From: Clostridiales bacterium UBA6468
Lineage (GTDB): Bacteria > Bacillota > Clostridia > Oscillospirales > Oscillospiraceae
Assembly (NCBI GenBank): GCA_002436765.1
Contig: DJNI01000049.1
Span: 1 to 6,138, forward strand
Direction of reading: 5' to 3'
Length of the DNA stretch: 6,138 nt
The notes beneath the pieces are model-generated. The model saw only the letters and a program-made list of their open reading frames with translations. It ran no database searches and had not been told where the DNA came from. Shown piece by piece: positions 1-5,657 of the stretch; position 1 is the first letter of the stretch; each line of letters starts with the position of its first letter. The translations under genes were made by a program, and so were the position numbers.

Positions 1-2
1 CG

Positions 3-44
3 CTGTCAGCTCTCGCCGATTTCATCAGAGCTTCCCCAATTTAA
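3..44 (+). CDS. Possible C-terminal tail of an upstream gene (partial)
   Basis: A reading frame enters from the left edge and stops at TAA 42-44, giving a 13-residue tail, LSALADFIRASPI. The stop lies 33 bases before the yggS start, a normal operon distance, and no terminator hairpin separates the two. The tail is too short to identify, and the other two forward frames are also open here, so this is only a candidate. It could equally be non-coding leader. Confidence 0.22.
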   Translation: MSALADFIRASPI

Positions 45-77
45 GAAAATCCAAATCAAAAAGAAAGAAGAATCCTT

Positions 78-800
78 ATGTCTATCGCCGAAAACGTCGC
101 CGAAATTCGCCGCCGGATGGAGGTCGCCGCCCTCGCCGCGGGGCGTGACCCAAAGGACATTCTATTATGCGCCGCCACGAAAATGAACGACGCCGACGCC
201 GTACGTCAGGCCATTGCCGCCGGTGTGGACTGCTGCGGCGAGAACCGGGTGCAGGAGCTGACCGCCAAGCTCGCCCAGAACGCCTACGACGGCGCGCCGG
301 TGCATTTCATCGGCCACCTGCAGACCAACAAGGTCCGACAGGTGGTGGGCAAGGTATCCCTCATTCAGAGCGTGGACTCGGAGCATCTGCTTGCCGCCAT
401 CCACCGGGAAGCCGCCCGGCAGGGCATCGTGCAGGACATTCTGCTGGAGGTCAACATCGGTGAGGAGGCAAGCAAGTCCGGTTTTGCCGCCGGGGATATC
501 CTCCCTCTGATGGAAAAAATCGGAGAATTTTCAAACATATGTGTCAAAGGTCTCATGGCAATTCCCCCAATCAGCCATATTTCGGGAGAAAATCAAAAAT
601 TTTTTCAAAAAATGTTCCACTTATCTGTTGACATAAGGCAGAAAAAATACGATAATGTCAAGGTGGACTGTTTATCCATGGGCATGTCCGGAGACTTTGC
701 CGACGCGATCGCCTCCGGCAGCACAATGGTTCGGATTGGCACCGCTATTTTTGGCGCCAGAAACTATGCGAAAGACCACGCCAGGGATTCATCGAAATGA
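78..800 (+). CDS. yggS: YggS/YlmE family pyridoxal phosphate homeostasis protein
   Basis: This 240-residue protein is a full-length member of the YggS/YlmE/PROSC family. These are single-domain, alanine-racemase-like TIM barrels that bind pyridoxal 5'-phosphate and buffer the cellular PLP pool, with no established catalytic activity. Visible family motifs in order are AATK with the PLP-binding lysine K35, GENRVQE (54-60), HFIGHLQTNK (76-85), QSVDS (97-101), LLEVNIGEEASKSGF (122-136), GLMAIPP (158-164), LSMGMSGDFADAI (199-211) and MVRIGTAIFGAR (217-228), the last two holding phosphate-binding elements. The protein is cytoplasmic, with no signal peptide. The start is the ATG after a purine-rich but weak ribosome site (AGAAAG, about 62-70), and it gives the usual family N-terminus. 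The middle of the second half (about 510-660) is clearly richer in A and T than the rest and carries a promoter-like pair. The gene ends 29 bases before sepF, as ylmE precedes sepF in other Firmicutes. Confidence 0.95.
   Translation: MSIAENVAEIRRRMEVAALAAGRDPKDILLCAATKMNDADAVRQAIAAGVDCCGENRVQELTAKLAQNAYDGAPVHFIGHLQTNKVRQVVGKVSLIQSVDSEHLLAAIHREAARQGIVQDILLEVNIGEEASKSGFAAGDILPLMEKIGEFSNICVKGLMAIPPISHISGENQKFFQKMFHLSVDIRQKKYDNVKVDCLSMGMSGDFADAIASGSTMVRIGTAIFGARNYAKDHARDSSK
628..656 (+). promoter_or_regulatory. Candidate SigA promoter inside yggS for sepF-divIVA
   Basis: TTGACA (628-633), a 17-base spacer and GATAAT (651-656) match the housekeeping promoter consensus at 11 of 12 positions with ideal spacing. 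The site lies in an AT-rich patch of an otherwise GC-rich gene. Transcription would begin near 663, giving a leader of about 165 bases before the sepF start. The encoded protein segment (around residues 184-193) lies between conserved YggS motifs, so the DNA there may be freer to carry a promoter. That it is active is an inference. Confidence 0.6.
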
Positions 801-829
801 TGTGAGCATACATTAGGAGGACATATAGA

Positions 830-1390
830 ATGAGCTTGTGGGATAACGTAAAGAAATTTGCCCAGCCCTACGCAGACGACGATTACGATGATTACGACGA
901 GGAAGACGACTACCTCGACGATTATGAAGAACCCGCGAAGAGCGCCCCTCCCCGCCGCAAGCCCCGCCGTGCGCCGGCTCCCGCTCCTGCCCCCGAAGAG
1001 GAAGAGGACGAGCAGGACGACTCCGACAATTACGGCTTCGGTCCCATGACCAGCACCGCCCCCGCCGCTCCTGCCGCCGGCTTCTCCGGCCAGGTTCTGA
1101 ACATGAACAACGGCAACAAGCAGGAAGTGGTTCTGTTCCGTCCCGGCAGCTTCAACGACACCTCCAAGGCCGCCGACGACCTGCGCAACCGGAAGGCCGT
1201 CATCGTCAACATGGAGAATGTGGACAAGGCCATGGCCCGCCGGGTCGTGGATTTTCTGTCCGGCTGTGTATACGCCCTGGACGGCGATGTGAAAAAGATC
1301 GCCCAGTCTGCTTACCTGTTCTGTCCCCATAATATGGACATTGTGGGCGACCTGGAAACGTTGCAGGCCGAGGTCGAAAGCTATATCTAA
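830..1390 (+). CDS. sepF: Cell division protein SepF
   Basis: This 186-residue protein is SepF, which anchors FtsZ filaments to the membrane and helps shape the division septum in Firmicutes, actinobacteria and cyanobacteria. The first 14 residues (MSLWDNVKKFAQPY) fit the amphipathic membrane-binding helix known for the family. Residues 15-34 are almost only Asp, Glu and Tyr. They are followed by a basic Pro/Arg stretch (40-48), an Ala-Pro run (49-55) and a second acidic block (56-65). The conserved SepF domain covers about 96-180, with KAVIVNMENVD (122-132), DFLSGCVYALDGDVKKI (141-157) and YLFCPHNMDI (162-171). The last two match the known fold that dimerises and binds the FtsZ C-terminus. 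The long linker makes it larger than typical SepF proteins of about 150 residues. AGGAGG (815-820) lies 9 bases before the ATG, and divIVA follows 21 bases after the stop. Transcription could come from yggS or from the candidate promoter at 628-656. Confidence 0.95.
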   Translation: MSLWDNVKKFAQPYADDDYDDYDEEDDYLDDYEEPAKSAPPRRKPRRAPAPAPAPEEEEDEQDDSDNYGFGPMTSTAPAAPAAGFSGQVLNMNNGNKQEVVLFRPGSFNDTSKAADDLRNRKAVIVNMENVDKAMARRVVDFLSGCVYALDGDVKKIAQSAYLFCPHNMDIVGDLETLQAEVESYI

Positions 1391-1411
1391 AAGATAGGAA
1401 GGTAAGTCACC

Positions 1412-2149
1412 ATGTTTACACCGCAGCAGATCGATCAGATTTCTTTCAGCAAGTCCACCTTCGGCGGCTACAATATGCAGCAGGTAGACGAGTTTCTGGA
1501 GCCTCTGACGGAGGATTACGTAACGCTGTACAAGGAGAACGCCCTGCTGAAAAGCAAGATGCGCGTCCTGGTCGGCAAGCTGGAAGAGTACCGCAAGAAC
1601 GAAGCGGCCATGAAGGAAAAGGTCGCCAACGCCCAGCGCGCCTGTGACAAGATGGTCATGGAGGCCGAGGCCAAGTGCGCCAAGATGCTGAGCAACGCCA
1701 ACGCGAACGTTGCCGCCGCCGCTCAGGCGGCTCAGGCAGCCCAGAGCGTTCCCAACAACAGTGCCCTGATCGCCGCCGAGAACGCCCGTCTGGAAGAAGC
1801 CCGCAGGACGGCCGCCTCCCGGATCAATGAGATTCAGGATCAAATGCGTTCCTGCATCCAGGCTCTGGATCGGATCAAGACCGCCAACGCGCCGGTAACC
1901 CCGGCGGCTCCCACCCCCAGCGTGGCTCCCGCAGCGCCCGCCGCTCCGGCGGCTCCCGCTCCCAAGGCCAGCAGCGACGATGTGGCCGACGAAATTTCCC
2001 AGAACATTGAGGCGATCATCGGCAGCACCACGGACACCGCCCCCAAGGCCGCGCCCAAGCATCCCACCGCCAATGATTCCACCACCAGCCGCTTTGCCAG
2101 CCTGAACCTGCAATTCGGCCGCAACTACGACCCCACCTCCCACAGATAA
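1412..2149 (+). CDS. divIVA: DivIVA domain-containing protein
   Basis: This 245-residue protein begins with a typical DivIVA/GpsB N-terminal domain: I-x-F-SKSTFGGYNMQQVDEFLE at about 10-30, then an acidic and basic heptad-like segment (about 31-85) predicted as coiled coil. DivIVA proteins bind negatively curved membrane at poles and septa and recruit division, chromosome or wall-synthesis partners. Residue F17 matches the membrane-inserting Phe of Bacillus subtilis DivIVA, but the next residue is Gly rather than Arg. An Ala/Gln/Asn-rich region (about 94-112) leads to a second helical segment (about 119-155). An Ala-Pro-rich linker (about 160-185) follows, then an acidic helix (SDDVADEISQNIEAIIG) and a tail with FASLNLQFGRNYDP. 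Linker and tail resemble natively disordered bait regions, and the tail function is unknown. An AGGAAGG site (1396-1402) lies 9 bases before the ATG. The position between sepF and ileS matches the conserved Firmicute order. Confidence 0.92.
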   Translation: MFTPQQIDQISFSKSTFGGYNMQQVDEFLEPLTEDYVTLYKENALLKSKMRVLVGKLEEYRKNEAAMKEKVANAQRACDKMVMEAEAKCAKMLSNANANVAAAAQAAQAAQSVPNNSALIAAENARLEEARRTAASRINEIQDQMRSCIQALDRIKTANAPVTPAAPTPSVAPAAPAAPAAPAPKASSDDVADEISQNIEAIIGSTTDTAPKAAPKHPTANDSTTSRFASLNLQFGRNYDPTSHR

Positions 2150-2161
2150 GAGGGAGAGGCC

Positions 2162-2167
2162 TATATT
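2162..2167 (+). promoter_or_regulatory. Weak -10-like element before the T-box leader
   Basis: TATATT lies about 8 to 13 bases before the predicted first base of T-box stem I, where a -10 element would be expected if ileS has its own promoter. No sequence resembling TTGACA is found 16 to 18 bases upstream (the region reads CCCACA), and there is no TGn extension. The site is therefore weak, and read-through from divIVA is an equally good source of ileS transcription. Confidence 0.2.
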
Positions 2168-2170
2168 TTC

Positions 2171-2443
2171 ACGCTTTGACGAGGACACGCAAGCCGTTCC
2201 GCCGCTTTCAGAGAGCTGCCGCTTTGGTGCAAGGCAGTAAGCAGGAGACGGTCTGTATCACCTCCGAGCAGCGCGCCGAACCCGAAAGGCAGTAGACCGC
2301 GCCGGGACACGCCCGATACAGCGTAAGGGAAGCTCTGATTCAGAGATTCCCCATGAGTGCCGGTTTTGCCGGAACGAGAGTGGTACCGCAGAGGTCAACG
2401 CGCCTTTGTCTCTTCTGACGAGACAAGGGCGCTTTCCTTTTCC
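2171..2443 (+). promoter_or_regulatory. Isoleucine T-box leader (tRNA-sensing riboswitch)
   Basis: This is a complete T-box leader upstream of ileS. Stem I can be traced from GAGG (2181-2184) paired with CCTC (2261-2264), then CCGT (2194-2197) with ACGG (2248-2251), up to an apical CTGCC/GGCAG hairpin (2216-2220 with 2233-2237) that carries the conserved GGTGCAAG. The internal loop between the first two helices holds the specifier ATC (2257-2259) followed by A, an isoleucine codon read by tRNA-Ile(GAU). Stem III is GGGAA-CTCTG/CAGAG-TTCCC (2327-2351). The antiterminator spans 2376-2414: helix A1 (2376-2380 with 2410-2414), the seven-base bulge TGGTACC (2381-2387), and helix A2 (2388-2394 with 2403-2409). 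TGGT in the bulge pairs with the ACCA end of uncharged tRNA-Ile. Uncharged tRNA would favour this fold and allow ileS expression; charged tRNA leaves the terminator to form. Confidence 0.95.
2400..2443 (+). terminator. T-box attenuator terminator
   Basis: A 13-bp stem (2400-2412 with 2420-2432, one G-U pair) with loop TTCTGAC is followed by a pyrimidine-rich tract, TTTCCTTTTCC. Its 5' arm shares bases 2403-2412 with the 3' side of the antiterminator, so the two folds exclude each other. This is the off state of the T-box when tRNA-Ile is charged. As no other terminator is seen after divIVA, it may also end sepF-divIVA transcripts. Confidence 0.93.
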
Positions 2444-2490
2444 CCGCAGGGCTGCACTTCCCTGCCCCATGTCATCATGAATTCATTTTT

Positions 2491-2495
2491 GGAGG
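2491..2495 (+). promoter_or_regulatory. Ribosome binding site that fixes the ileS start
   Basis: GGAGG lies 11 bases before ATG 2507. The same frame stays open upstream through the T-box, with in-frame ATGs at 2357 and 2477. The first lies inside the leader RNA structure, and neither has a comparable ribosome site. The product from 2507 begins MDYKNTIITPKTDFPMKAGL, as expected for bacterial IleRS. Confidence 0.85.
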
Positions 2496-2506
2496 TAAGT
2501 ATTCCG

Positions 2507-5296
2507 ATGGATTATAAGAACACGATCATCACACCGAAAACCGATTTTCCCATGAAGGCGGGTCTGCCCACCCGGGAGCCGGGTATGCTCAGCCGCTGGG
2601 AGGAGCAGGGCCTCTACGAGGCCATGCTGGAAAAGAACAAAGATTTTCCTCCCTTCGTTCTCCATGACGGCCCTCCCTTCAGCAACGGCGATATCCACAT
2701 GGGTCACGCCCTGAATAAGACGCTGAAGGACTTCATCGTCCGCAGCCACGCCATGATGGGCTATTACACTCCCTACGTCCCCGGCTGGGACAACCACGGT
2801 CTGCCCATTGAGACCGCCATCATCAAAAAGAGCAAGCTCAACCATAAGGCCATGCCCGTTCCCCAGTTCCGCGCCGCCTGCGAGGAATTTGCCGAGACCT
2901 ATATCCAGCGCCAGATGGCAGGCTTCAAGCGTCTGGGCGTGGTGGGCAACTGGAAGCATCCCTACCGCACCATGGACAAGCACTTTGAAGCCCAGGAGGT
3001 CAAGGTCTTCGGCCGGATGTTTGACAAGGGCTATATCTACAAGGGCTTAAAGCCCGTGTACTGGTGCCCCGTGTGCGCCACCGCCGTGGCCGAGGCCGAG
3101 ATCGAGTACCACGATGACCCCTGCACCTCCGTCTACGTCAAGTTCCCCATGAAGGACGACCTGGGCAGGCTGGCGGGCTTCGACCTGAGCCGCACCTACT
3201 TCGTCATCTGGACGACCACCATCTGGACGCTGCCCGGCAACCTGGCCATCTGCCTGCACCCCAGAGAGACCTACGTTCTGGTCAAGGCAGACAACGGCGA
3301 GACCTATATCATGGCGCAGGCTCTGATGGACAGGGTCATGCACATCGGCGGCTTCGAGCATTACGAGGTCATCGCCTCCTACCCCGGTCATTTCTTTGAG
3401 AATATGCTGGCGAAGCATCCCTTCCTGGACAAGACCTCCCGTCTGGTGAATGCCGAGTACGTCACCATGGATTCCGGTACCGGCTGCGTCCACACCGCCC
3501 CCGGCTTCGGCGCCGACGACTACCAGACCTGTATGCGCTACGGCATGGACTTGGTGGTGCCTGTGGACGATTACGGCCGTCACACCGACTACGCCGGCAA
3601 GTACGCCGGCATGAGGACCGAGGAAAGCAACCCCGTCATTCTCGCGGACATGAAGGAAAGCGGCGCCCTGTTCGCCTCCGAAGAGATCGTCCACTCCTAC
3701 CCCCATCATGACCGCTGCAAGAAGCCCATCATCTTCCGGGCGACCCCCCAGTGGTTCTGCTCCGTGGAGTCCTTCAAGGACGAGGCCATCGCCGCCTGCA
3801 AGGATGTGAAGTGGCTGCCCGCCTGGGGCGGCGAGCGGATGATCAGCATGATCCGGGAGCGTGCCGACTGGTGCATTTCCCGTCAGCGCCGCTGGGGTCT
3901 GCCCATCCCCGTGTTCTACTGCCGGGATTGCGGCAAGAGCGTCTGCACCGACGAGACCATCGCCCACATTTCCGAGCTGTTTGACAAGTACGGCTCCAAC
4001 GTCTGGTTTGAGAGGGACGCCATGGAGCTGATCCCCGAAAACTTAAGCTGCCCCCACTGCGGCGGCAAGTCCTTTGACAAGGAGACCGACACCCTGGACG
4101 GCTGGTTCGACTCCGGCTCTACTCACTATGCCTCTCTCATGCGGGACACCCCCGAGCTGTGGCCTGCAGACGTCTACCTGGAGGGCGCCGACCAGTACCG
4201 CGGCTGGTTCCAGTCCAGCCTACTGACCTCCGTTGGCGCTCTGGGACACGGCGCTCCCTTCCGCCAGGTTCTGACCCACGGCTGGACGGTGGACGGTCAG
4301 GGACGCGCCATGCACAAGTCCCTGGGCAACGGCATCGACCCCGCCGACCTGATCAAGGAATACGGTGCCGACATCGTGCGTCTGTGGGCAGGCTCCGCCG
4401 ACTACCACGCCGACGTCCGCTGCTCCAAGGAAATCTTCAAGCAGCTGTCCCAGAGCTACCTGAAGTTCCGCAACACCGCCCGGTACTGCCTGGGCAACCT
4501 GAACGAGTTCGACCCCGACAATCTGGTCGCCCCCGAAGAGATGGAGGAGCTGGATCGCTGGGCGCTGACCCGTCTGGACGCGCTGGTGCGTGTCTGCCGC
4601 AAGGCTTACGACAATTACGAATTCCACGTGGTGTCCCACGCCATCAACGATTTCTGCGTGGTGGAGCTGTCCTCCTTCTATCTGGACATCCTCAAGGATC
4701 GACTTTACTGTGAGGAAAAGAACGGCCTGCGCCGCCGCTCCGCCCAGAGCGCCCTGTTCCTGATTCTGGACGCCATGGCGAAGCTGTTCGCCCCCATTCT
4801 GGCCTTCACCTGCGACGAGATCTGGCAATCCATGCCCCACCGCGCCACCGACGACGCCCGGAATGTCCTGCTGAACCAGATGCCCGAAAGCTTTTCCCAG
4901 TATGCGCTGGAAGACGCCGCCATGGAAAAGTGGGACGTGGTCATGAAGCTGCGTCAGGATGTCAACGGCGTTCTGGAAAAGGCACGGGCCGACAAGCGCA
5001 TCGGCAAGGGGCTGGAAGCCCATGTCACCCTGGCGACGGAGGACGCCGCCATCCGTTCCGCCTGCGAGGGCGTGAATCTGGCCGAGGTATGCATCGTCTC
5101 CGACTGCGTCTGGGCGCAGCCCGAGGAGGGCGCCGAGGTCGGCGCGGGCGTCAACTATCCGAGCCTGACCATCGGCGTCTCCGAGGCCAAGGGCACCAAG
5201 TGCCCCCGCTGCTGGATGCACAGCCAGCAGGCAAACGCCGAGGGGCTCTGCCCCCGCTGCGCCGCCGTCGTGGCAAAAATGGATATCGAGTTCTGA
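2507..5296 (+). CDS. ileS: Isoleucine--tRNA ligase (IleRS)
   Basis: This 929-residue cytoplasmic enzyme joins isoleucine to tRNA-Ile using ATP. It is a class I synthetase of the bacterial IleS1 type, close to the 938 residues of the Escherichia coli enzyme. The HIGH signature is HMGH (64-67) after PPFSNGD. The CP1 editing domain shows WTTTIWTLPGN (235-245) and HTAPGFGADDY (329-339). These keep the residues equivalent to E. coli T241-T243, N250, H333 and D342 used to remove mischarged valine. The second signature is AMHKS (601-605) in place of KMSKS, with the catalytic lysine kept as K604. An anticodon-binding helical domain follows (about 650-850). The C-terminus carries a zinc-finger pair, CPRC (899-902) and CPRC (915-918), typical of IleS1. 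Further Cys pairs occur at WCPVC, YCRDC and SCPHC. Expression is controlled by the T-box just upstream. The lspA gene that often follows in Firmicutes is absent here. Confidence 0.98.
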   Translation: MDYKNTIITPKTDFPMKAGLPTREPGMLSRWEEQGLYEAMLEKNKDFPPFVLHDGPPFSNGDIHMGHALNKTLKDFIVRSHAMMGYYTPYVPGWDNHGLPIETAIIKKSKLNHKAMPVPQFRAACEEFAETYIQRQMAGFKRLGVVGNWKHPYRTMDKHFEAQEVKVFGRMFDKGYIYKGLKPVYWCPVCATAVAEAEIEYHDDPCTSVYVKFPMKDDLGRLAGFDLSRTYFVIWTTTIWTLPGNLAICLHPRETYVLVKADNGETYIMAQALMDRVMHIGGFEHYEVIASYPGHFFENMLAKHPFLDKTSRLVNAEYVTMDSGTGCVHTAPGFGADDYQTCMRYGMDLVVPVDDYGRHTDYAGKYAGMRTEESNPVILADMKESGALFASEEIVHSYPHHDRCKKPIIFRATPQWFCSVESFKDEAIAACKDVKWLPAWGGERMISMIRERADWCISRQRRWGLPIPVFYCRDCGKSVCTDETIAHISELFDKYGSNVWFERDAMELIPENLSCPHCGGKSFDKETDTLDGWFDSGSTHYASLMRDTPELWPADVYLEGADQYRGWFQSSLLTSVGALGHGAPFRQVLTHGWTVDGQGRAMHKSLGNGIDPADLIKEYGADIVRLWAGSADYHADVRCSKEIFKQLSQSYLKFRNTARYCLGNLNEFDPDNLVAPEEMEELDRWALTRLDALVRVCRKAYDNYEFHVVSHAINDFCVVELSSFYLDILKDRLYCEEKNGLRRRSAQSALFLILDAMAKLFAPILAFTCDEIWQSMPHRATDDARNVLLNQMPESFSQYALEDAAMEKWDVVMKLRQDVNGVLEKARADKRIGKGLEAHVTLATEDAAIRSACEGVNLAEVCIVSDCVWAQPEEGAEVGAGVNYPSLTIGVSEAKGTKCPRCWMHSQQANAEGLCPRCAAVVAKMDIEF

Positions 5297-5323
5297 TTTT
5301 CCCCTCCCTTCAAAAAAAGAAGC

Positions 5324-5360
5324 TACGGTTCAGGAGCGGCAGAACCGCTCCTGAACCGTA
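5324..5360. terminator. Perfect 16-bp hairpin after ileS, probable terminator
   Basis: Arms 5324-5339 and 5345-5360 are exactly complementary around the loop CAGAA. The hairpin begins 27 bases after the ileS stop, where a terminator is expected. The U-run needed for intrinsic termination is missing on the + strand side (TCAAACG follows). A run of seven A at 5312-5318 on the left gives a U-tract when read leftwards, 5 bases beyond the stem. It may act in both directions or mainly stop leftward transcription. Confidence 0.6.
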
Positions 5361-5381
5361 TCAAACGCCTCGCAGAGGAAA

Positions 5382-5397
5382 GCCGCCCGCAGGCGGC
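5382..5397. repeat. Small GC hairpin GCCGCC-CGCA-GGCGGC
   Basis: Six perfect pairs (5382-5387 with 5392-5397) enclose the loop CGCA. Just upstream, CCTC-GCA-GAGG makes another four-base hairpin. A close relative of the GC hairpin returns at 5476-5488, suggesting a repeated building plan in this gene-free stretch. Confidence 0.5.
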
Positions 5398-5412
5398 AAA
5401 TAAAATCGGAAT

Positions 5413-5447
5413 GATTTTTCGTCAGGGCGTGTACCTGACGAAAAATC
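5413..5447. repeat. Perfect 14-bp inverted repeat
   Basis: GATTTTTCGTCAGG (5413-5426) is exactly complementary to 5434-5447 around the loop GCGTGTA. The base of the stem is T-rich on the left and A-rich on the right, the reverse of an intrinsic terminator, and no U-tract follows on either strand. The function is unknown. It could be a protein-binding palindrome, part of a structured RNA, or a dispersed repeat. Confidence 0.6.
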
Positions 5448-5462
5448 CCCCACAGGCCGCAC

Positions 5463-5503
5463 GTGTGCAAGTTGTCCGCCACAGGCGGCCAAGGAGTGCG
5501 CAC
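5463..5503. repeat. Two-tier hairpin around CCGCC-ACA-GGCGG
   Basis: The inner stem pairs CCGCC (5476-5480) with GGCGG (5484-5488). An outer stem pairs GTGTGC (5463-5468) with GCGCAC (5498-5503), including one U-G pair. The inner hairpin resembles the one at 5382-5397. No gene or terminator function is evident. Confidence 0.4.
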
Positions 5504-5521
5504 AGCAGACGGCAAGCCCCT

Positions 5522-5552
5522 TGTTTCAAAGGGCCGTTGGCCTTTTGAAACA
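5522..5552. repeat. 14-bp inverted repeat with 3-base loop
   Basis: TGTTTCAAAGGGCC (5522-5535) pairs with 5539-5552 around GTT. The only imperfect position is a G-U pair in the + strand RNA, which would be an A-C mismatch in the minus-strand RNA. GTTTGAG follows, too weak for a U-tract. A further small hairpin, CGGGA/TCCCG (5563-5567 with 5575-5579), and the palindrome TTTCCGGAAA (5585-5594) follow before the tRNA promoter. No coding region is seen between 5297 and 5657. Confidence 0.55.
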
Positions 5553-5609
5553 GTTTGAGAAACGGGACATCCGCTCCCGAACTTTTTCCGGAAAGCCGCA
5601 CGAAAATGC

Positions 5610-5637
5610 TTGACAAATCGACTTTCCGTGCTATAAT
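5610..5637 (+). promoter_or_regulatory. Strong SigA-type promoter of the tRNA-Thr/tRNA-Tyr unit
   Basis: TTGACA (5610-5615) and TATAAT (5632-5637) both match the consensus fully, with a 16-base spacer. The predicted start near 5644 leaves a leader of about 14 bases before tRNA-Thr. A full-consensus promoter with a short leader is typical of stable RNA genes. Confidence 0.9.
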
Positions 5638-5657
5638 AAGCGTGTTCGGTTCGAGAC

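Noticed and set aside
764..2188. Long minus-strand frame of 474 codons opposite sepF and divIVA
   Set aside because: It is a shadow of GC-rich codons in the two real genes, rich in Gly and Val, with no ribosome site and no recognisable domain.
2151..2239. Short frame after the AGGGAGAGG at 2151-2159, as if a small gene followed divIVA
   Set aside because: There is no ATG, GTG or TTG at a proper distance, and the sequence is fully explained by T-box stem I.
2357..2506. In-frame N-terminal extension of ileS from ATG 2357 or 2477
   Set aside because: The extension runs through the T-box antiterminator and terminator. The GGAGG at 2491-2495 and the family N-terminus point to ATG 2507.
3047..3967. 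Minus-strand frame of 306 codons opposite ileS
   Set aside because: It is antisense to the conserved IleRS catalytic and editing regions, with Gly/Ala/His-rich low-complexity content typical of antisense GC-rich frames.
4220..5221. Minus-strand frame of 333 codons opposite the 3' half of ileS
   Set aside because: Same reason: a composition-driven shadow without initiation signals.
5324..5552. CRISPR-like array
   Set aside because: The palindromes differ from each other in sequence and spacing; there are no identical direct repeats with unique spacers.
5297..5657. Known structured RNA (6S, SRP RNA, RNase P, tmRNA) in the gap after ileS
   Set aside because: None of the conserved cores of these RNAs was recognised, only separate hairpins.
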